From Thermoleophilia bacterium (GTDB lineage Bacteria > Actinomycetota > Thermoleophilia > Gaiellales > JAICJC01): a stretch of 13,286 bases of DNA. Each line of letters opens with the position of its first letter. The first letter of the stretch is position 1. Positions 12,808-13,286 of the stretch are shown in pieces. The position numbers were made by a program, and so were the translations under genes. The stretch spans positions 1 through 13,286 of the forward strand of contig JAICJM010000103.1 of the NCBI GenBank assembly GCA_025928435.1, given 5' to 3'. The notes under the pieces are model-generated. The model ran no database searches, was not told where the DNA came from, and saw only the letters and a list, made by a program, of their open reading frames with translations.

Positions 12808-12969
12808 CTACCGGGCCGGCGGGATGCGGTGGCTCGCCACGAACAGCTCGCCGGGATCGACGGCCGCCCTGATCCGCCGCAGCCGCCGCAGCGTCGCTGC
12901 GGCGGCCCTCAGGCATGGATCCCAGCTCGCGTCGAAGAACTCGGCGAACCCTGTCTCGTCGTGGCTCAC
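12808..12969 (-). pseudogene. C-terminal fragment of a berberine-bridge-type FAD oxidoreductase
   Basis: A 53-residue minus-strand frame (GTG at 12969, TAG at 12808) reads FAEFFDASWDPCL, a linker, then LRRLRRIRAAVDPGELF and VASHRIPPAR. The pattern L..i....DP..LF..sh.IPP is the end of the BBE domain of FAD-linked oxidoreductases. The rest of that enzyme (FAD-binding domain, about 400 residues) is missing. An in-frame TAA lies three codons upstream, and it is the stop codon of the neighbouring membrane protein. So this is the tail of a deleted gene rather than a working enzyme. A short independent protein is possible but has no Shine-Dalgarno. It contains a perfect 25-base palindrome at 12882-12906. 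Confidence 0.5.
12882..12906. repeat. Perfect 25-bp palindrome (12-1-12) inside the oxidoreductase fragment
   Basis: GCCGCCGCAGCG (12882-12893), T, CGCTGCGGCGGC (12895-12906). The arms match perfectly. As RNA it would form an 11-bp stem with a three-base loop. It follows a GCCGCC-rich tandem stretch (12875-12890), so replication slippage or template switching may have made it. Confidence 0.6.
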
Positions 12970-12975
12970 GGCCGG

Positions 12976-13281
12976 TTAACGCACGGGAGGGCCTGAACGC
13001 GTACGTCGCTCGTCGCGCGCGTTCAGCTCGATCCAGGCGAGCGCCACCAGGAGCACGACCGCGGCGACGGCGAGGCAGAAGAGGGCGCGCTGCTCGCGCA
13101 CCTCGATCGTGCCGCCGCTCTGGTGCTTGCCGACGTGCACCCCGAGCCCGACCAGGGCGAAGGCCGCGGCGGCCGCGAACGCCGCCATCGCGCGCCGGAG
13201 GGCCGCATCGGTGCTCGCGATCGCGCTCGACCACGACCGCACGGCCGCCGCCGCGAGCAGCGAGACCACGCCGGCGGCCAT
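12976..13281 (-). CDS. Small membrane protein of unknown function (start may lie beyond the window)
   Basis: A 101-residue frame ending with TAA at 12976. It has an Ala-rich hydrophobic start (AAGVVSLLAAAAV), membrane helices at about 31-49 (AMAAFAAAAAFALVGLGVHV) and 66-84 (ALFCLAVAAVVLLVALAWIEL), and a basic, charged cytoplasmic tail (NARDERRTRSGPPVR). The segment GKHQSGGTIEVREQ between the last two helices would be outside if the tail is inside. I do not recognise a family. The ATG at 13281 is the first available in the window, but the frame stays open to the edge, so the real start could be further upstream. It has no visible partner in this window. Confidence 0.5.
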   Translation of the reverse strand: MAAGVVSLLAAAAVRSWSSAIASTDAALRRAMAAFAAAAAFALVGLGVHVGKHQSGGTIEVREQRALFCLAVAAVVLLVALAWIELNARDERRTRSGPPVR

Positions 13282-13286
13282 CGCGC

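Overview
The window is about 13.3 kb of very GC-rich DNA with short intergenic gaps and frequent GTG starts. The gene set points to a soil or freshwater actinobacterium: free-standing LanC-like protein, AlkZ-type winged-helix protein, AzlCD with a divergent Lrp regulator, RibD-type reductase and a DHA2 transporter. The class Thermoleophilia is my best guess from composition and content, but no marker gene here proves it. There is no rRNA, tRNA, CRISPR array, transposase or phage gene.

Layout. 1-137: no gene, but a structured repeat (copy A). 138-1340 (-): LanC-like protein. 1360-1512 (+): relic of a membrane sensor-type protein. 1568-2805 (-): two-gene unit of a cupin-TPR protein followed by a degenerate metallo-beta-lactamase-fold protein. 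2806-3045: copy B of the structured repeat, in the presumed leader of the cupin-TPR gene, then a GC hairpin at the end of the next unit. 3046-4562 (-): alpha/beta hydrolase and sulfotransferase, overlapping by one base. 4683-6104 (+): MFS exporter, divergent from the hydrolase across a region carrying a perfect 13-bp palindrome. 6185-7375 (+): membrane-anchored phosphodiester glycosidase-like protein. 7368-8384 (-): AlkZ-like winged-helix protein. 8426-8710 (+): small cupin. 8658-10538 (-): secreted M1 metallopeptidase. 10610-11592 (-): azlD and azlC. 11673-12125 (+): Lrp/AsnC regulator. 12137-12739 (-): RibD C-terminal/DHFR-like reductase. 12808-12969 (-): C-terminal scrap of a berberine-bridge-type oxidoreductase. 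12976-13281 (-): small membrane protein, possibly cut by the window edge.

The most interesting signal is the pair of roughly 98-nt elements A (10-107, + strand) and B (2878-2976, - strand). They share several exactly conserved blocks. Both fold into the same long closing stem plus an internal hairpin, and each helix carries a compensatory base-pair change between the copies. This is what a structured RNA looks like, and I cannot assign it to a known class. B lies upstream of the cupin-TPR gene and contains an alternative pairing partner for its closing stem, which would suit a cis-regulatory switch. The two copies also bracket the LanC/MBL/cupin segment as inward-facing inverted repeats.

A second theme is transcription. 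Several genes have a TANNNT box ending 6 to 7 bases before the start codon and no Shine-Dalgarno, the pattern expected of leaderless mRNAs. Others (cupin-TPR, RibD-like and probably the peptidase) have a clear Shine-Dalgarno. The azlCD/lrp locus is the only set whose members have an obvious joint role: export of branched-chain amino acids under Lrp-family control.
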